Assembly (NCBI GenBank): GCA_001310455.1
Contig: BAXG01000033.1
Coordinates: 1-64,000 of the forward strand
Source: Photobacterium sp. JCM 19050
GTDB lineage: Bacteria; Pseudomonadota; Gammaproteobacteria; Enterobacterales; Vibrionaceae
Length of the DNA stretch: 64,000 nt
Direction: 5' to 3'
Shown here: positions 61,991 to 64,000 of the stretch, piece after piece
Numbering within the stretch: position 1 is the first letter of the stretch
Layout: each line of letters begins with the position of its first letter
Translations under genes and position numbers: made by a program
The notes under the pieces: generated by a model
Told to the model about the DNA's origin: nothing
The model's input: only the letters and a program-made list of their open reading frames with translations
The model's database searches: none

Positions 61991-62017
61991 TGATCACCTC
62001 CACTGGGGAGGTGATCA
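61991..62017. repeat. Perfect palindrome between endA and rsmE
   Basis: TGATCACCTCC / GGAGGTGATCA, an 11-bp stem around 5 bases. It is downstream of endA and upstream of rsmE. No T-run on either side, so it is either a weak terminator or an operator. Confidence 0.55.
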
Positions 62018-62025
62018 GGCCGGTA

Positions 62026-62730
62026 TTAAAGTCCTTTTTTCTGGCAGGCTTTAAGGACAAACGGGTTGTGGTTGCCCTGAATTTTTGCAATTCGGCGGTC
62101 CCGCTCACACTCCCAGGTGTCAACCGGGTAGGTTTTGTCCCAGGCATCCATCAGCTTCCTCTGGGCGCTTGAAAGCTGGAAACCATACTCTTTGTGCATG
62201 TATTTATAAGTGCGCGCAACAGCTCCACGCGCGCGTTTTGGTGGCTCAGCAACCCGGCCTTTGAAGTCGACTTTCATTTCGCACTGGCCGTAGAAAGCAC
62301 CTTTGTTACCGTTCCATTGACTGAAACGGAAGTTAGAGCGGTCGCCATTTACTTCGCCAATAGCCGGCGTCAGGTTGTGCAGGTCGGCTTCCATCAGTTT
62401 GAACTGGACATCATTCCGGCTGCAGTTTTTACGGCCGCCTTTTTGCCAGCACTGTAGTTGGTGGCCAAACTGCCACGCGGGTACGACATGTTCCCATTCA
62501 ATGCGTTCAGCGCGCCGTTCCTGTTTGCGTACCTTGTAACCGCAATCGTCGAGCTCCGGCACACCCTTTCGGCCATTCCAGTCAATTTTACAGCCGCAGT
62601 AAAAGCTGACAGGGTGTTCCTGGTAAATTTTCACGGCAATACGTTTTGCTTTTGAAAAGGATTGCGGCGGGGCGGCAAAGGCTGAGGCAGAGAGTGTCAG
62701 CGCCGTCACCAGCGCAAGCAGCGCTTTCAT
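62026..62730 (-). CDS. endA: Endonuclease I
   Basis: Periplasmic or secreted non-specific DNase of the EndoI/Dns family. Signal peptide [19 protein letters not shown], then the catalytic region [12 protein letters not shown] with its conserved His and the paired Cys residues ([11 protein letters not shown]). 234 residues. In Vibrio such nucleases degrade extracellular DNA and limit transformation. Downstream of sprT. Confidence 0.95.
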   Translation of the reverse strand: MKALLALVTALTLSASAFAAPPQSFSKAKRIAVKIYQEHPVSFYCGCKIDWNGRKGVPELDDCGYKVRKQERRAERIEWEHVVPAWQFGHQLQCWQKGGRKNCSRNDVQFKLMEADLHNLTPAIGEVNGDRSNFRFSQWNGNKGAFYGQCEMKVDFKGRVAEPPKRARGAVARTYKYMHKEYGFQLSSAQRKLMDAWDKTYPVDTWECERDRRIAKIQGNHNPFVLKACQKKGL

Positions 62731-62822
62731 GGCTGTGACTCCAAAAAAGAAAATGAGATATCTATCAGTATCTCAACTTCTTCGAGTCATGTCTCAGAAA
62801 CAGGTGGGTAATTTGTCAGAAG

Positions 62823-63334
62823 TTACCCTGGCGACGAAGGGGACAAGGTTTCCCTGCGGAGTGGGGAGTGGCACTTCCTGCACAGGTATGTTGCCTGATC
62901 ACGCTGGATACGGTTATGGCGGCGGACGGTCAATTCATGCTCACTGCATTGACAGCGGTAAAGGAAAGTTTTGCCTTTTACTGATGCGACATCGAAGCTG
63001 TGCGTTGTTTTTGGCTCAAGACCGAAAACGGAATACATGATCCCCTGCCATTCCCTACCATGTGGTTTTACCCGGCCGTAACAGGCATATGTGATGAGGT
63101 GGGCGACTTCATGGGGGACAACTTCTTCAAGAAAAGCTGGGTGTTTTCACGCAGGAGAACTGGGTTGAATCTTAGCTGCCAGGTTTGAAGCCGGGCGCAT
63201 CCTGCTGCTTTTCCCCGCTGGTTAAACAGGATTTCAGGAATCGGGAATTCCTTGTTAAATGCCTTTCTTGCGGTATCTATACAGCGGGTGACAGCCTGGG
63301 TGACCCTGAATTCCAGTTCGTCCATAGATCTCAT
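62823..63334 (-). CDS. sprT: SprT family zinc metalloprotease-like protein, one frameshift as read
   Basis: About 170 residues after repair. One base is missing near 63128: TTGAAGAAG should be TTGGAAGAAG, restoring [20 protein letters not shown] with the zinc motif HEVAH. The C-terminal zinc ribbon has YRCQCSEH and YLCRKCHS. Start at ATG 63334 or 63325; neither has a strong ribosome site. Function in bacteria is unclear. The metK-sprT-endA order is as in other gammaproteobacteria. Confidence 0.9.
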
Positions 63335-63344
63335 TTTCAGATAA

Positions 63345-63375
63345 CAAAAAAGGAGACCACTGTGGCCTCCTTTTG
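63345..63375 (-). terminator. Terminator of metK
   Basis: AAAAGGAGGCCAC / TGGTCTCCTTTT hairpin on the minus strand, followed by a T run, 30 bases past the metK stop. Confidence 0.85.
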
Positions 63376-63405
63376 AAGTGTACCCGCAAAACGGGGTAAC
63401 CGGAA

Positions 63406-64000
63406 TTACTTGATGCCGGCGAAATCGCGCAGGGCAGCCGCTTTGTCAGTCGCTTCCCATGGGAACTCTTCGCGACCGAAGTGGCCGTATGCTGCGGTCT
63501 TTTGGTAAATAGGTTGCAGAAGGTTCAGCATTTCCTGCAGGCCGTATGGGCGCAGATCGAAGTGCTGGCGAACCGCTTCAACGATGATTTCCTGGGACAC
63601 TTTTTCGGTGCCGAAGGTTTCCACCATGATAGATGTTGGCTCAGCAACACCAATAGCGTAAGACAGCTGGATTTCACAGCGGTCAGCCATGCAGGCTGCT
63701 ACGATGTTTTTCGCAACATAACGTGCTGCATAGGCTGCAGAACGGTCAACCTTTGATGGATCTTTACCAGAGAATGCACCACCGCCGTGACGAGCAGCAC
63801 CGCCGTAGGTATCTACGATGATTTTACGGCCAGTCAGACCACAGTCACCCATTGGACCACCGATAACGAAGCGGCCGGTTGGGTTGATGAAGAACTTGGT
63901 TTCTTTGCTCAGCCACTCTGAAGGCAGAACAGGCTTGATGATCTCTTCCATCACCGCTTCACGCAGGCTTTCAGTTGAGATGCTGTCGCTGTGTTGGGTA
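63406..64000 (-). CDS. metK: S-adenosylmethionine synthetase, partial
   Basis: Makes SAM from methionine and ATP. Only the C-terminal 197 codons or so lie in the window; the gene continues beyond its right edge (the first codons present read [16 protein letters not shown]). The glycine-rich loop [20 protein letters not shown] and [12 protein letters not shown] are intact. A shorter ATG-initiated frame at 63954 is internal, not the start. Confidence 0.97.
   Translation of the reverse strand, partial: TQHSDSISTESLREAVMEEIIKPVLPSEWLSKETKFFINPTGRFVIGGPMGDCGLTGRKIIVDTYGGAARHGGGAFSGKDPSKVDRSAAYAARYVAKNIVAACMADRCEIQLSYAIGVAEPTSIMVETFGTEKVSQEIIVEAVRQHFDLRPYGLQEMLNLLQPIYQKTAAYGHFGREEFPWEATDKAAALRDFAGIK

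Overview
The window is a chromosomal segment of a gammaproteobacterium, almost certainly a member of the Vibrionaceae. The evidence is a LuxR/HapR/LitR-type quorum regulator next to hpt, an acnB-yacL neighbourhood, the dksA-gluQ-pcnB-folK-panB-panC block, the yggS-proC-yggT-yggU block beside pilT-pilU, the metK-sprT-endA-rsmE-gshB-yqgE-ruvX block, and a chemotaxis cluster with the layout of Vibrio cholerae cluster III. The roughly balanced base composition would fit Grimontia, Enterovibrio or Salinivibrio, but that is inference. I count 62 protein genes and 8 tRNA genes, with no rRNA, CRISPR array, insertion sequence or prophage.

Layout. 0.2-8.3 kb: a PlpD-like patatin autotransporter, acnB, a glycerate kinase with its CdaR-type regulator, and yacL. 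8.5-14 kb: nitrogen sensing and ammonium uptake (glnK-amtB, with a sigma-54 promoter) and a Fur-controlled ferric iron importer (fbpABC). 14-18 kb: the quorum regulator, hpt, carbonic anhydrase and the yadGH exporter. 18-25 kb, minus strand: pantothenate, folate and RNA-metabolism genes (panC, panB, folK, pcnB, gluQ, dksA, sfsA, thpR). 25-31 kb: helicase hrpB, PBP1b and an HD-GYP c-di-GMP phosphodiesterase. 31.3-31.7 kb: a tRNA-Phe gene followed by a tandem repeat built from its own 3' end. 32-44 kb: a complete chemotaxis-type signalling operon (STAS, cheY, cheA, two cheW, a soluble triple-PAS Aer2-like receptor, cheR, cheD, cheB, a short membrane receptor, a second STAS protein, and a response regulator with a PP2C phosphatase and an ATPase domain). 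44.1-44.8 kb: seven tRNAs in duplicated Thr-Phe-Asn units. 44.9-64 kb: housekeeping genes for cell wall, DNA repair, tRNA modification, glutaminase, heme chaperone, proline synthesis, type IV pilus retraction, aldehyde reduction, glutathione, ribosome methylation, nuclease and S-adenosylmethionine synthesis.

The dominant technical feature is that about 22 genes are broken as read by some 27 small frameshifts. Almost all are the loss of one base, usually from a run of the same base, and in every case the other reading frame continues the same protein. Many of these genes are core metabolism. This pattern points to uncorrected sequencing error, not gene decay, so I annotate each gene at its full repaired extent and note where the base is missing.

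The most interesting biology is: the Aer2-like receptor, with three tandem PAS domains that all keep the haem-ligand His pair and the oxygen-contact Trp, inside a chemotaxis operon bracketed by partner-switching proteins; the rtT-like 118-bp repeats behind tRNA-Phe; the conserved AUU start of pcnB; and a nine-base match to the Qrr small RNAs in the leader of the quorum regulator.
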